Positions 18,231 to 29,282 of a stretch of 64,000 nt of DNA are shown here, piece by piece. The first letter of the stretch is position 1. Every line of letters starts with the position of its first letter. Origin of the DNA: Lotmaria passim (Eukaryota > Euglenozoa > Kinetoplastea > Trypanosomatida > Trypanosomatidae). Below the pieces are notes generated by a model. It worked only from the letters and a program-made list of their open reading frames with translations. It ran no database searches and was not told the DNA's origin. Position numbers and translations under genes: made by a program. The DNA lies in assembly GCA_037349495.1 (NCBI GenBank), contig CP140199.1, positions 1,364,001 through 1,428,000 on the forward strand, read 5' to 3'.

Positions 18231-20441
18231 ATGAACACATCCAGCGATCCGCAGTCGCCCGTGAACCCGCCGGTGGTGGAGCGGCTGCACATCGCCGTGC
18301 GCGAGCGACCCGCGTCTGAGGCCGAGGTAGCCTCGACTCAGGTGGTGCTGCGCGCGGATCAGGAGAAGCTGATTGCCTTTGCGCCTGGCGCTAGTGATGG
18401 CCTCATGTACGACTTCGACTACTTCTACCCGCAAACGGCGCGGCAGGAGGACGTGTTCCGCACGATTGGACTGGAGATGGTGGACCTCGTTTTGGGCGGG
18501 CTCAGCGCCAATTGCATCGCCGTCGGGTTTGCTGAGACGGGCAAGACGCACACGCTCTTTGGCAGCGCTAACGAGCCGAGCCTCATCCAGGAAACAGTGC
18601 GGGAGCTCTTTCTGCGGTTGGAGGAGCAGGCGGACGCGCAGGAGTATACCGTCGGCTTCTCCTACTGGGAAATGAACTGCAACGCCGTACATGACAATTT
18701 GTGCGACACGGCGCCGGCAGCGGAGAATGCCGCCGCGGACGCCGTGAACGGCGATGCCTCTGGTAAAGGCACTGCTTCGAGCGGGCACTCGGTGTACCGC
18801 GACGGGCTGGGTCGTCTTTACCTCTCCAACATCCGCGAGGCTCCCGTGGCGACGTACGAGGAGTTCGAGCGGCTGCTCAACGAAGGCAACAAACGCCGGG
18901 TGCGGCGCGGCTACGCGCGTCAGTTTCGCTGGCACGGCTTCGTGCAGTTGTCCCTCATGACGGTGGACAAGCGAGCTGGGGAGCAGTGCGTGCTGCGCCG
19001 GCTGACGTTTGTGCACACGAAGGGACCAGAGCGAGTTGGGGCCAATCGGGCCCCGCGGCTGATTCTGCGCCAAGGCAGCCAGATCAACGTAAGCAGCACT
19101 CTGCTGAGTGCCGCGGTGATCCACTCGCTGGAGTACCGTGCGAAGCGCGCCGCACACTGCCGCACGCAGGCCCAGCTGCACGACCTCATCCAGCGTAGCG
19201 AGTCTTTCTTCATGGAGTGCCGCTACACGCAGATGATGTCGCAGCTCATGTGCGGCCACGAGGCTTCCTTCGTGATCGGCTGCGTTGACCCGCTGTCGTA
19301 CCGCGAGACAATCGACACCTTGGAGAACCTGCAGCTCTTTCGCCAGCTGGGTGCAGCCTGCGTGCCAGTTACAACGCCGTCCGAGCGTGGTCGCCTGCTG
19401 CGCCAGTTGCGTGCGCTGGAGACGGCCGTCGGAGGGGAGGAGGTGCTGCACTCCATCTACAATGGGACGAGCGGCCGCCCTCGCACGGAACAGGAGGAGG
19501 CGTTGCTCGCGTTGCGCGGACGCGTGGAGGAGTGGGATCAGGCGAGCCAGCCTCCGTCAAGGCAGGCGGCCTCCTCTTTCACGCAGGGCAGCGACTCGCG
19601 TGGCAGCGCCGTGCCCCGCAAAGGCGACGACGCCGACGGCCGCAGCACCCGCAACATCATCTATCTCAATCCCGCTAAGACCGCCACCTACGAGGGACAG
19701 TGGAAGAACAACCTCTTCGACGGCTTCGGCGAGCACGTGCAGTCCAACTTTAAGTACGTTGGCTTTTTCTGCGGCGGCAAGCGCGAAGGACAGGGCACCC
19801 TCTTCGTACGGGAGAGCAAAGACAGCCCGTACCGCCGCGTGTACGAGGGGGAGTGGCTGGCGGGCTGTCGCGATGGCCGCGGCACCCAGTGGCTGCAGAG
19901 CGGCGAGGTCTACGAGGGCGATTTCGCGGCCGACGAGCGACACGGCTGCGGGAAGCTCTACTGCGCCAGTGGCGATGTCGTAGAGGGCAACTTCCGCCAC
20001 AACCAGTGCGAGGGGTGGGCGGTGCTGCGGCAGGCGGGCGGTGACTGGTTCGAGGGCTACTGGACGAACGGCGAGCGGGAGGGTCCGGGGGTGTGGCACT
20101 ACGTGAGCCGCCAGCGCTGCCTGCGCGGGGAGTGGCACCACAACAAGGCCGTCATGGGGACCATGGAGGACGACGCAGACAAGGTTGACAACAGCACCGG
20201 CGCCTTCATCCCGCGGCTGGGGCTGCTGGACAGCGACGCCGTTTTGGCGAAGGAGAGGGAGAAGCTGCTGGAGAAGCGGCGGCTGGAGTTTGCCGCGGCC
20301 GGCAAAGCGTGGGTGGATTACGCGGCACTGCGCCCCAGCGCCAGCACCAACACTGGCACGGTGTCCGCCGCGAACAACGGTGGTGCTGCTGTCTGTACGG
20401 CAAAGAGCAAGAACGCTGTTTACGGTCTGGAAATTGAGTAG
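18231..20441 (+). CDS. Kinesin-like protein with degenerate switch motifs, fused to MORN repeats
   Basis: A 736-residue protein from the ATG at 18231. Residues about 15-385 follow a kinesin motor: FDYFYPQTARQEDVFRTIG, a P-loop GFAETGKT (99-106), EGNKRRVRRGY in place of the region before switch I, then GPERVG and QINVSSTLLSAAVIHSLEYR like the helix after switch II, and SYRETIDTLENLQLFRQL at the motor end. The P-loop lysine and threonine are kept, but the switch I SSRSH is replaced by FRWHG and the switch II DLAGSE by VHTKGPE, so ATP hydrolysis is probably lost. Residues 484-642 hold about seven MORN units (YEGQWKNNLFDGFGEH, YEGEWLAGCRDGRGTQ, FEGYWTNGEREGPGVW), which usually bind lipids or act as scaffolds. 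A role tethering membrane or cytoskeleton is inference. Confidence 0.88.
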   Translation: MNTSSDPQSPVNPPVVERLHIAVRERPASEAEVASTQVVLRADQEKLIAFAPGASDGLMYDFDYFYPQTARQEDVFRTIGLEMVDLVLGGLSANCIAVGFAETGKTHTLFGSANEPSLIQETVRELFLRLEEQADAQEYTVGFSYWEMNCNAVHDNLCDTAPAAENAAADAVNGDASGKGTASSGHSVYRDGLGRLYLSNIREAPVATYEEFERLLNEGNKRRVRRGYARQFRWHGFVQLSLMTVDKRAGEQCVLRRLTFVHTKGPERVGANRAPRLILRQGSQINVSSTLLSAAVIHSLEYRAKRAAHCRTQAQLHDLIQRSESFFMECRYTQMMSQLMCGHEASFVIGCVDPLSYRETIDTLENLQLFRQLGAACVPVTTPSERGRLLRQLRALETAVGGEEVLHSIYNGTSGRPRTEQEEALLALRGRVEEWDQASQPPSRQAASSFTQGSDSRGSAVPRKGDDADGRSTRNIIYLNPAKTATYEGQWKNNLFDGFGEHVQSNFKYVGFFCGGKREGQGTLFVRESKDSPYRRVYEGEWLAGCRDGRGTQWLQSGEVYEGDFAADERHGCGKLYCASGDVVEGNFRHNQCEGWAVLRQAGGDWFEGYWTNGEREGPGVWHYVSRQRCLRGEWHHNKAVMGTMEDDADKVDNSTGAFIPRLGLLDSDAVLAKEREKLLEKRRLEFAAAGKAWVDYAALRPSASTNTGTVSAANNGGAAVCTAKSKNAVYGLEIE

Positions 20442-21375
20442 CGGTCCGGGTTGAGACACGAAATCTCATTCCTTTCTTCCTCTTTTTTTTTTTTTAAGTT
20501 CAAAGATACAGGGAGCTTCCGTCTCCAATTCAGGCAGGTGCGGGCCTCAGCAACTGCGATGGGGAGGAGTGTGCGTGTGTGTGTGGTGATGTAGAATGTG
20601 AAACAAAGGTAGTGCAGCCGTCATCACTTTTTCCTTGCTGACAGGTTATAAAACGTGTTTGCAAGCGCGTCGGCTGGGTCTTCACTTTTTTTTTTTTCGC
20701 CTGTTGCTTCTCTCGCATGTAAATTACGCAATACCAGGGGGCTTGACTGATTGTAGTCAGCCTTTTCGCTTTAAAATACGACCGAATAGGAGGCACACAC
20801 ACACACACACACACAATTTGTCTCTGTAAGACGCCGTGTTTACTTCCGTTCCATTTGACTCAGCTGCTTATCTTTTTTTTTTTTTCCTTTTTTTTTTTGA
20901 GGGGTAGGGTAGGGATGTCAATGTGTGTGTGTGTGGAAGAACTCAGGCTTTTGACGCACACTGAGGAAAAGGAAGAGACAGCCGTCAGCTCCTTGATGAC
21001 AACGTCAGACGTGCTCTTTCTGGCTTGCGCTGTTTCAGCGGTTCGGGTGCGCTTTTGCTTCCTGTGCCACATATTAACATGATCTATTGTTTGTATTCGT
21101 AGCTTTTTTTTCCTCTTTCTTTCCTTGACACTTACTTTCGCTCTCATAATGTCATGTTTGACGGTTAGCGCCGGTTACACGGCAGACAAGAAAGAAAGAA
21201 GAAAAACAAAAAAGAAAAAGGCGTTGTTCCTACTACGCAGTACACCTTAACCTAAATTGAGCAATACCACAAGGGCACGGAGGACTTGCCAATAGAAGGA
21301 CTTTTTTGGCCATCCGCTTTTCCCTCACTTTTTTTTTTTTTTCTGACTCTCCTTTCGTCTTCTCGCCCTCCTCAC
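20442..21375. other. Intergenic spacer before the TPR gene
   Basis: About 930 bases with T- and A-tracts (20481-20495, 20687-20698, 20873-20900), a CA microsatellite, a short GT patch (about 20921-20934), and a T16 tract at about 21330-21345. After this last tract there is no AG before the ATG at 21376. No gene seen. Confidence 0.6.
20794..20815. repeat. CA dinucleotide microsatellite, 11 units
   Basis: Uninterrupted CA repeat of 22 bases in the spacer. Confidence 0.95.
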
Positions 21376-23673
21376 ATGGAGTCGCTGCCGCGGGTCGCTT
21401 ATGGTCCTTCGCCGCGTCCCCCGCAGAAGGCCAAGGGAAAGTCGCGACTGACGCGGAGCACTGCCCATGAAAAGCAGCACGCCGTCCCGCTCTCACCGAG
21501 TGCCGCGCGCACCTCCCCCGCCGCCCCCCATCGAGGCCGCGGAGAGGCGCGCCGTCTCGTCGAGGAGTATTGGCAGTCTATGAGGCAGTCCCACCACGAG
21601 GCACCGCTCTACCACACTTACTCGGATCGCTACGGCGGTACTCGCGGCGTGCCCTACGCCTCCCGCCGAGCCGACGCTGCGGGCCGCGCAGCTGCGGACG
21701 CCGCCGCCGACACCACGAGCGTGCCAGCGTGTCTCGCGGCAGCGGACGAGGCGTTCAACGAGGGGTGCCTGTCCGACGCACGCGCGCAGTTGGAGCACGT
21801 GCTGACCTTGCTGCAAAACTGCGCGGAGTCGCACGGCGTTCTGACCGTCGCGGCGCTCACGCAGCTGCGCGGGACGACGGAAGCAGACCAGCAGCGCTCG
21901 CGCTGGCTAGCTGAGACGCTGCGCCGACTCGGCACCATGGAGCTCATCTGCGGTCACTACGCAGAGGCACGAGAACTGCTGGGCGGCAGCATCGCGGCTG
22001 ATCCGCTCTACCTGGACACCTACCTGCTGCGTGCGTCGTGCTGCGAGGCGCTGCGCTGCTTCGCGGACGCCTTCGAGGACTACGCCAAGTACATGAAGAT
22101 GACGGAGGCGTCGATGGAGGTGTTGGCGCACAGCGGCAAGTGCGCGGCAGAGGCGGGGCTGACTGAGGTGGCGCGGGAACAGCTGGACCGGCTGCTCCAC
22201 CTCTCTGAGGACGTCCTTCGCCGCGCCGGGCCGCCTGAAAGCTGCAGCGCCGCAGATGTACCAGCCCTGCCGCTTTCCCCCACTCTACCGCAGCTGGCGA
22301 GTGCGTCGTGGACGGCCGGAACGCTGACGACGACGCTGAGCGGTGCGCCGCTGTCCCGCCTCGAGCTGCTGCGTCGCGCCTGCGACTTCTACGTGGCCCA
22401 CGCACATTTTTATCTCGGGTACGTCGCGGACACGCGTAGCGGCCACTGCAGTGAACCGGCAGCCGAGCCCGTCACCCGCGACGAGGCGAAGCGGCTGAGG
22501 CAGGAGGCTGCACTGCATTATCGGGCAGTGCTGCGCAACACGGACTACGTGCAAACCTACGAAGCAAGTGTGGCGAAGGCGATGGAGGCGAATGACTTTG
22601 CTCTCGCCCGCCACCTGCTGTGCTACCTGCAGCGCATGGACCCGCACCGGGCCGATTATTTCCTTCAAACTGCCAGGGTGTGCCGTGCGGAGGGCGACGT
22701 GGAGGGTGAGTTGTGCGCGCTGTCCGCTGCCCTGGACCGCGAGCAGACGGCGCCGGAACGGAGGTCGACGCTGCTGGCACGCGGGGGTGTCTACGCAGAT
22801 GAGCGGCACGACTGGTCGCGTGCGATCCGCGACTTCACTCTCCTCCTCGGCGTCACGGCTCCCGAGGCGGGCGGCGCGAAGAAGGTGGCGGTGGAGGATC
22901 TCGATTGGTCCACTGCGCTCGCGCTGGTGCGGCGCGCACAGGCCTACCGTGAGCGGAATGCAGACAGCAGCCGGAGCGACCTCCTGCGGCGCGAAGACGA
23001 GGAGGCGGCACTGGTGGACTACGCTTCCTACCTGCGAGCTCTTGTCACTGTGTGCCGGAGCGGCGGCGTCTCACGGGAGGAGTACGAGCTCTCGGTGGAC
23101 AAGGTGCCGCCTCTGTGCCGGCCCGACAACATCATCTCTGCGTTGCTGGCGCTGGCGAGCGGGGCATTTCGTGGACACCAGTACGCGAGCACGGTGGAGT
23201 ACTTCAGCCGCGCTATTGCACTTGGGTGGAATCCGGCCTCGCTCAGTCTGACGCCGCCGTCGGCGCCGCGGCTGGCGGATCAGCTGTACCTCTCCCTGGC
23301 CCACCACGTCATGGCCCTCTACCCGCTCGGGGAGGAGATGTTCCGCGTGCCGTACGAGGCGCGCGAGGCCACGATAGTGCCGGTGTCCAGCGCCGCTTCA
23401 GCGCCAGGGGAGTCGCGGCGGTCGACGAAGACGGGCGGGACAGGGGCGAACCGCAATTGCGGCGGCGAGGGCGAGCGCAGCGGCTTCGCCTACCCTCCCC
23501 TACTGTACGTTGTTGTAGATCAGTACTACCAGCGACTGCGCGCGCTGGAGCCGACCTTCTTCGCGGCGATCGAAGACGCTTTCTTGGATCTGTGGGAGCC
23601 GTACCACAACGAGGTGGATCGGCTGCGTGAAGAGGCGCTGTCGTCCCGCGCGGGTCGGCGAGGGAAACGATAG
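21376..23673 (+). CDS. Tetratricopeptide-repeat protein
   Basis: A 765-residue protein if it starts at the ATG at 21376 (MESLPRVAYGPSP). The first 70 residues are basic and proline-rich. TPR-like helical pairs follow: ACLAAADEAFNEGCLSDARA (about 117-136), LRRLGTMELICGHYAEAREL, YLDTYLLRASCCEALRCFAD, then a block around residues 395-520 (FALARHLLCYLQRMDPHRAD, GELCALSAALDREQTAPERR, WSRAIRDFTLLLGV) and further units to about 640 (GHQYASTVEYFSRAIALGWN). No membrane segment. No AG lies between the poly-T tract at 21330-21345 and this ATG, so the leader must be joined further upstream, or translation begins at Met69 (21580). TPR arrays bind partner proteins; the sequence does not tell which. Similar proteins in these organisms are often flagellar. 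Confidence 0.85.
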   Translation: MESLPRVAYGPSPRPPQKAKGKSRLTRSTAHEKQHAVPLSPSAARTSPAAPHRGRGEARRLVEEYWQSMRQSHHEAPLYHTYSDRYGGTRGVPYASRRADAAGRAAADAAADTTSVPACLAAADEAFNEGCLSDARAQLEHVLTLLQNCAESHGVLTVAALTQLRGTTEADQQRSRWLAETLRRLGTMELICGHYAEARELLGGSIAADPLYLDTYLLRASCCEALRCFADAFEDYAKYMKMTEASMEVLAHSGKCAAEAGLTEVAREQLDRLLHLSEDVLRRAGPPESCSAADVPALPLSPTLPQLASASWTAGTLTTTLSGAPLSRLELLRRACDFYVAHAHFYLGYVADTRSGHCSEPAAEPVTRDEAKRLRQEAALHYRAVLRNTDYVQTYEASVAKAMEANDFALARHLLCYLQRMDPHRADYFLQTARVCRAEGDVEGELCALSAALDREQTAPERRSTLLARGGVYADERHDWSRAIRDFTLLLGVTAPEAGGAKKVAVEDLDWSTALALVRRAQAYRERNADSSRSDLLRREDEEAALVDYASYLRALVTVCRSGGVSREEYELSVDKVPPLCRPDNIISALLALASGAFRGHQYASTVEYFSRAIALGWNPASLSLTPPSAPRLADQLYLSLAHHVMALYPLGEEMFRVPYEAREATIVPVSSAASAPGESRRSTKTGGTGANRNCGGEGERSGFAYPPLLYVVVDQYYQRLRALEPTFFAAIEDAFLDLWEPYHNEVDRLREEALSSRAGRRGKR

Positions 23674-24866
23674 AGGAGAACGCCAGCGATGCAAAACAGC
23701 AGAGTTTTCCACTTCTGCTGCTGTATTGAAGAGCCCCTCTTTTTTTTTCTGTTTTGATCGTTTCTCATTTACTGCTTTTCTGGTGCCTTCACCTTCCTTT
23801 TTTTATATCAGCTGCAACGATGTATCCTACAGCAGTCCACAAACGCACAGACACACACAGACACACACATTCAAAGATGTCAGAGGGGAAAGGACAGGAG
23901 CGAAATGTGCTGTGTGAGAAACATGTACAATAACGTGGTGGTGAACAGAACAGCTGCTGAGCTATGTCTGCTGCCCGGCAAGAGGAAAAAAAAAAAAGAA
24001 GAACAGCTACTCTTTTGCTTGCTCTTGACGTAAGTTGCGGTACCGCTCAACGTTGCAGCAGTCCTAAGCTTCACCACTTATCTAGGCGTTCGACAACTCG
24101 TAAAGCTCTCTTTTTTTTCCCCCTGGCGGCAACGCTACTTATGCGTACCAACAAAAAGCAAGTACAAGGGAAAATGCAAATAAAAGAACTGGCTGATTGA
24201 ACAAAGTTCTCCTGCTATCGGGTGTAAATGCCCAACATGAATGATGATAGAGAGAAAGAGAATGGGGGAATGCGGAAGGAAAGCTCCGTCTTCAGCTTTG
24301 CGTTGTCTGCCTTTTACTGTGAAGCAGCTCGCGTCAAGGTTTCTCCGAGTCTTGACTACGCAATCCCGAAAAGCTCTTTGAAGTGAGTAACTCTCTCTTT
24401 TTTTTTTTTTACTTGTCTCTGACCTGCTCTACCATCTCCTCTTTTTCCCCGCGCTCTCCTCCATCTCTTTCCTATTACCATGATCTCTCTCTCTTTTTTT
24501 TTTTTTACAACAACTTCTCACGTTCTAAACCACTCACGACCGTTTCTTATGCGTGTTATGTGCGAACTATATAGAGTTTTTTTTTTGTTTAGCTGCTTTA
24601 AAAAAAAAAAAAAATACCAGTCTCTTCTCTCATTTTCTTTTCTTTTTTGACTCTTTTTTTTTTTTTTTACATTTGTGTGATCGCTCTTCTTCCCCCATAT
24701 CTGGAAGATAACACGTCAACGCACATCTGTTAGTCCTACTCTAAGAAACTAAAAAAAAAAAAGTCTTATTGCTCTTTTTGAGTTTTCGTCTCCCCGTTGT
24801 CGTTTTTCTGAGGTTTCTCTTTCCGTACTGGAAGTTTAGCTCACAGACACCGCTGTTTTCGAAAAG
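23674..24866. other. Intergenic spacer before the DED1-type helicase
   Basis: About 1.2 kb. The right half (24390-24860) is very pyrimidine-rich with repeated T10 to T14 tracts, an A13 tract at 24600 and an A12 tract at 24751. A short CA-type repeat lies at about 23846-23870. No gene seen. Confidence 0.6.
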
Positions 24867-26783
24867 ATGTACCACGAACAGGCTCAGGGCTCGCACAGCC
24901 AAGGCGCGGCCGTGGCTGGCGGCTATGGCGGCTACCAAGCCAACCGTCAGTTCAGTGGTGGTAACAACACCAGCAAGAGCGGCGGTAACAACCGCGGCTT
25001 CGGCAACGACCACGTCGAGCGCGGCGGCTATGGCGGTGGCGGCTTCAACCGCAACGCGGCCGGTGGTGGTGCTGGCTTCCGCAACAACACCGGCGGCGGC
25101 TACAGCGGCTTCAACCGTGGTGTAGGCAGCGGCGCGGCGGGCTTCCACGAGCAGCCCCACGAGTACGGCGGCAGCAACCATTACCACCGCGAGGAGAAGT
25201 CGGAAGAGGAGATCTTCAAGGAGCACACCCCCGGCATCAACTTCGACCAATACGAGGCCATTAAGGTGACCATCACGCCCAACGACGTTGAGCCGGCGGA
25301 GGCGTTTGCCACAATGAACCTCGCCCCCGCCCTCGCTGAGAACGTCGCCCGCTGCCGCTACCAGAAGCCGACGCCGGTGCAGAAGTACGGCATCCCATGT
25401 GTGCTGAGCGGCAGCGACCTGATGGCCTGCGCGCAGACCGGCTCCGGCAAGACCGCCGCCTACCTTGTCCCGGCGATCAACTTCATGTTGGTGAACAACG
25501 TCAATCGCGCGAAGTCTTCCAACGGTCAGTCCGCCCCCTCTGCTCTCGTCATCGCTCCGACGCGCGAGCTGTCCATTCAGATTTACGAGGAGGGCCGCAA
25601 GTTTACCTATCGCACGGGCATCCGCTGCGTCGTCGTCTACGGCGGTGCGGACCCGCGCCACCAGATCCACGAGCTGACGCGCGGCTGCGGTCTGCTGGTG
25701 GCCACGCCGGGCCGACTCATCGACATGTACAGCCGCGGCTACACCCGCTTCTCTGATATCCGCTTCCTCGTGCTGGATGAGGCGGACCGCATGTTGGATA
25801 TGGGCTTTGAGCCGCAGATTCGCCAGCTTGTGCAGGGCCCGGACTCCGACATGCCTCCGCCGGGCGAGCGCCAGACACTGCTCTACTCCGCCACTTTCCC
25901 GAAGGAGATTCAGCAGCTGGCACGCGAGTTCCTGCACCGCCACCACTTCCTGCAGGTCGGCCGCGTCGGCTCGACAACGGAGAACATCACGCAGGACGTG
26001 CGCTGGGTCGAGGACATGGACAAGCGGACGAACCTGCTGGAGGTGCTGAAGGAGCACACGACGGAGCGCGTGCTTGTCTTCGTGGAAAAGAAGCGCGACG
26101 CCGACTTCCTCGAGCGCTTCCTGCGCCAGAACCGCCTCTCCTGCGCGTCCATCCACGGCGACCGCGTGCAGCGCGAGCGCGAGGAGGCGTTAGACGTCTT
26201 CAAGAGCGGCGTGTGCCGCGTCCTCGTCGCAACCGACGTGGCGTCGCGTGGGCTGGACATTCCAAACGTGGCCGTCGTGGTGCAGTACGACCTGCCCAGC
26301 AACATCGACGACTACGTCCACCGCATCGGCCGTACCGGTCGCGCCGGCAAGCGCGGCATTGCCATCTCCTTCTTTAACGAGAAGAACCGCAACATCGTCG
26401 ACGACCTCATCCCGCTGCTGCATGAGACGAACCAGACCGTCCTGCCAGAGGTTCAGGCCTTGGCGAAGAAGCCCAACATCCAAAACCAGACCCGCGGTCG
26501 CGGCCGCGGTGGCTACCGCGGCGGCGGCTTCGGTGGCGGCTTCGGTGGACGCGGCGGCTACGGCGGGTACCGCAGCGGCAGTGGCGGCTTCGGCGGTGGC
26601 TACGGCGGCGGCTACGGAGGCGGCTACAACGGCGGTTTCCGCTCTCGCGGCGGTTACGGCGGCGGTAGCGGCAACACCTACGGCGGCGGCTACGGCGCAA
26701 GCGCGAACGGTGGCGGCAGCTACTACAACGGCGGCAACCGCGCCAACATGCGTTCCGACGTCTTTGGCCAGCGCATGCAGTGA
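24867..26783 (+). CDS. DED1: DEAD-box RNA helicase of the DED1/DDX3 group
   Basis: A 638-residue helicase. The N-terminus (about 1-100) is rich in Gly, Asn and Phe, with RGG-like and FN elements. The core has every motif: Q motif (KPTPVQKYGIP), motif I AQTGSGKT (near 188), Ia PTRELS, TPGRL, motif II DEAD (near 303) in VLDEADRMLDMGFEPQIRQL, SAT (near 340), FVEKKRDADFLERFL, ATDVASRGLDIPNV, and HRIGRTGR (about 483-490). The C-terminus is an RGG/GYGG-rich tail. The MLDMGFEPQIR and VVQYDLPSNIDDYVHRIGRT stretches and the arginine/glycine tails fit DED1/DDX3, which unwinds structure during translation initiation; the related DBP2/p68 group is the main alternative. Cytoplasmic mRNP location is expected. 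Confidence 0.93.
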   Translation: MYHEQAQGSHSQGAAVAGGYGGYQANRQFSGGNNTSKSGGNNRGFGNDHVERGGYGGGGFNRNAAGGGAGFRNNTGGGYSGFNRGVGSGAAGFHEQPHEYGGSNHYHREEKSEEEIFKEHTPGINFDQYEAIKVTITPNDVEPAEAFATMNLAPALAENVARCRYQKPTPVQKYGIPCVLSGSDLMACAQTGSGKTAAYLVPAINFMLVNNVNRAKSSNGQSAPSALVIAPTRELSIQIYEEGRKFTYRTGIRCVVVYGGADPRHQIHELTRGCGLLVATPGRLIDMYSRGYTRFSDIRFLVLDEADRMLDMGFEPQIRQLVQGPDSDMPPPGERQTLLYSATFPKEIQQLAREFLHRHHFLQVGRVGSTTENITQDVRWVEDMDKRTNLLEVLKEHTTERVLVFVEKKRDADFLERFLRQNRLSCASIHGDRVQREREEALDVFKSGVCRVLVATDVASRGLDIPNVAVVVQYDLPSNIDDYVHRIGRTGRAGKRGIAISFFNEKNRNIVDDLIPLLHETNQTVLPEVQALAKKPNIQNQTRGRGRGGYRGGGFGGGFGGRGGYGGYRSGSGGFGGGYGGGYGGGYNGGFRSRGGYGGGSGNTYGGGYGASANGGGSYYNGGNRANMRSDVFGQRMQ

Positions 26784-29282
26784 GGGGTCAGTTCTTCCTG
26801 CGTCTGTGCAAACAGCATGTTAACAGCACGTATTGTGCGTGAAAAGGTCAAACAAACGAGGTATCTTTAATTGTCTTCTCTTTTTTGATTCTGTGATTAT
26901 GTCCTTCACCGGCTGTCTTTTTTGACTTTGTCCATCGAAAGTTCTTTTTTTTTTTAACGTTGTACCACATCAACGTAACATGTTCTTCGTTTCTGTTTTT
27001 TCTTTTTTTCTTGCTTTCAGGTTTTCTGAGGATGCGTGGGTTACCCAGCAACTTTTTTGTTCAGTAGCGCGCAAGGTGAGGGATTGAAGCGATGTATATA
27101 CACACACACACACCCATGAAGAACAAAAGCGACATACAATGAAGACTCTCTGAACAGTACAACAACAAAAACAAAAAAGCCCTTTTCTCAAGTTTTTTTT
27201 TGTTTTTTTTTTTTCTGTTTTCTTAGAGGTCTTCATCCACTTTTTTCTGTTTTTCTCTTCGACTTCGCTTCCAACACGCGTCAAAGCCGAGGCATACATC
27301 TGGAGCTAGAGCATCAAAGAATAGTTATTCCCGTTTTTCTCTTTTTGTTCTCTTTCTTCTCCTTTTTTTTTTCGCACTGCGGCAGTGCAGCTGTTAACAG
27401 GAGATAAGGGCGAACGCGCTGGCACGTTTTTTTTTTTTCTTCTTCTTTATTTTCTGCGGAAGAAAAACAAAATTCACGTGGCCTGCTTTCTTACGGGAAA
27501 AAACGGGAAGCCAAACCTGTCCGATTGGATTTATGGGTATGGAGGATAGTAGATAACAACAAGGAGGTTTCAAGAGGCACGTTGTAGGGGAGCAAGTCTG
27601 ATGAACGCAATCAAAAGTGCATTACTAAGAAGTGGCTGATCTATCGTTGCACATTCAAACCGCAAACGCCGTTTTCCCTCGTTACTTTTGCATTTTCACT
27701 CTTTGTTTTTCTTCTGTTTCTTTAATTGCTATCATCGTGCATTCGGGATCTTCTAACAGTTCCCTGCCACGCCTTCTCTTCTTAGTAAAGATCGGTATCG
27801 ATCATTCTGATGGCCTCTTTCTTTTTTTTTTTTTCTTCTTCACTCCTTTCAACACTATTCTTTGAAATGCTATTTTTGTTGTTTTTTATGCTCCAGTGAA
27901 TGCGCTCGACTTTTTTTTCCCTTTCTGGTGCCTTGATAGAGTGCCTGCTTCGATTGATCTTTCCTCACTCCGCTACACTATCGAGTTTTGGTTGTGTTTC
28001 ACTCGCTTCTTCAGGAGTTATTTTTCCGTAGAACGCTTTTTTTTTTTTCTAACCATCTGTTATGAATAGTGAGCGTGAACTTCTAGTGCACTTCCTCGCT
28101 TTCCTTTTTTTTTTGTTTTCTTGTTTTCCCTCTGCGTGGCACAGAAAGCAAGTTTCAACGACAACGTCAACAACGAGAAAAAAAGGAAAGCAAATGTTCT
28201 CATTGGAGACGCAACGTTCTCGACGCTTGAGTTGATTTTTGCTTCGAGAGGCCATGCACGCATATTTACAAACTATAACGAAATAAAAAGTCGTATACTT
28301 TGAACCTCCTAATTCTTGACTTTTTTTTTTTTTGCTTGACCACTGATTCTTCTTTTACGCTCTTCTTTTCTTTTTCTTTCTCTTCTGAGTATGGCTTCGC
28401 ATGCGTGTAAACGCGAGCGCACACCGGAGCGTTGCCCCTGTGCTCTCCGGGGAAAAAAAAAGTAAATGCAGAAGCAACTCTGTTTTGTCGCGCACATTTC
28501 ATCTTTCTCTTATTTTTTTTGCTCTTATCTCAGCTTCCACGAAAGCTCTCTTGGGTCCTTAAAGATATCCTTTTTTTTCCGTTTCACTACTGTCTTCTCT
28601 GCGTTGTATCCTGTGTATGCGTGGTGTGCGTTGCTGTTTCAACATGTCCTCACCTCTTTAAAAGAAAAAAAAAAAATAATGGAGCTCTTTTTTTCTTTCT
28701 TGTCCTATTTTGTTCGTTACGCCCTTACATTTACTTTTCTGTTAGTGCTTTTCTCACCCTTTTTTTTTTTTTGTCGCTGGTACTTACTTTCCTCTTTTTC
28801 AGGTACTGTTGCTTGTTGCACTGCGTCTTTTTCGAACGGCATCTTTTTTTTTTTTTCCTTACTTTGTGCAGCCCACGCCTACCTACCGGTGCCAACGGGC
28901 AAAGGTGACAAGGCCCTTTTGAGAGAGGAAGCCGCCATGTCCCGCTGTGACTGCGTTACGACTGCTTTTTCAGGTTTTAAAGAAAGAAAAGAAAAGTATC
29001 GGGAGAGCGGGAAGGAACAGACAGCGAGAAAGATAAGTAATTGTACGAGCATTGGTGCATGCGCTGATGCGCACGCAGACGAGAAAAGCTCAAGTGCGTG
29101 CATAGATGCACTTTTTTTTTTGATTTTTAGCTTTTTTTTTTGTTTGTTTAAGGCAAGCGAACGAGAGGGACGCTTTATCTGTTTTTCTTTTTTTTTTTGC
29201 GTTTAATTTTGCTCCTGTGAGGATTGTAGGACGCCTTTAAAAAAAAAAAAGAGAAAAAAGAAAAACAAAAGCACGCCTTTCG

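Noticed and set aside
27598-27640. Possible C/D snoRNA (TGATGA followed by CTGA)
   Set aside because: The boxes are only about 38 bases apart, the C box lacks its purine start and no terminal stem was seen.
28466-29206. Open frame of 246 codons on the plus strand in the gene-poor block
   Set aside because: It is built mostly from poly-T tracts read as phenylalanine/serine/leucine, with no motif and no balanced composition. The more normal stretch near 28930-29100 is too short to support a gene.
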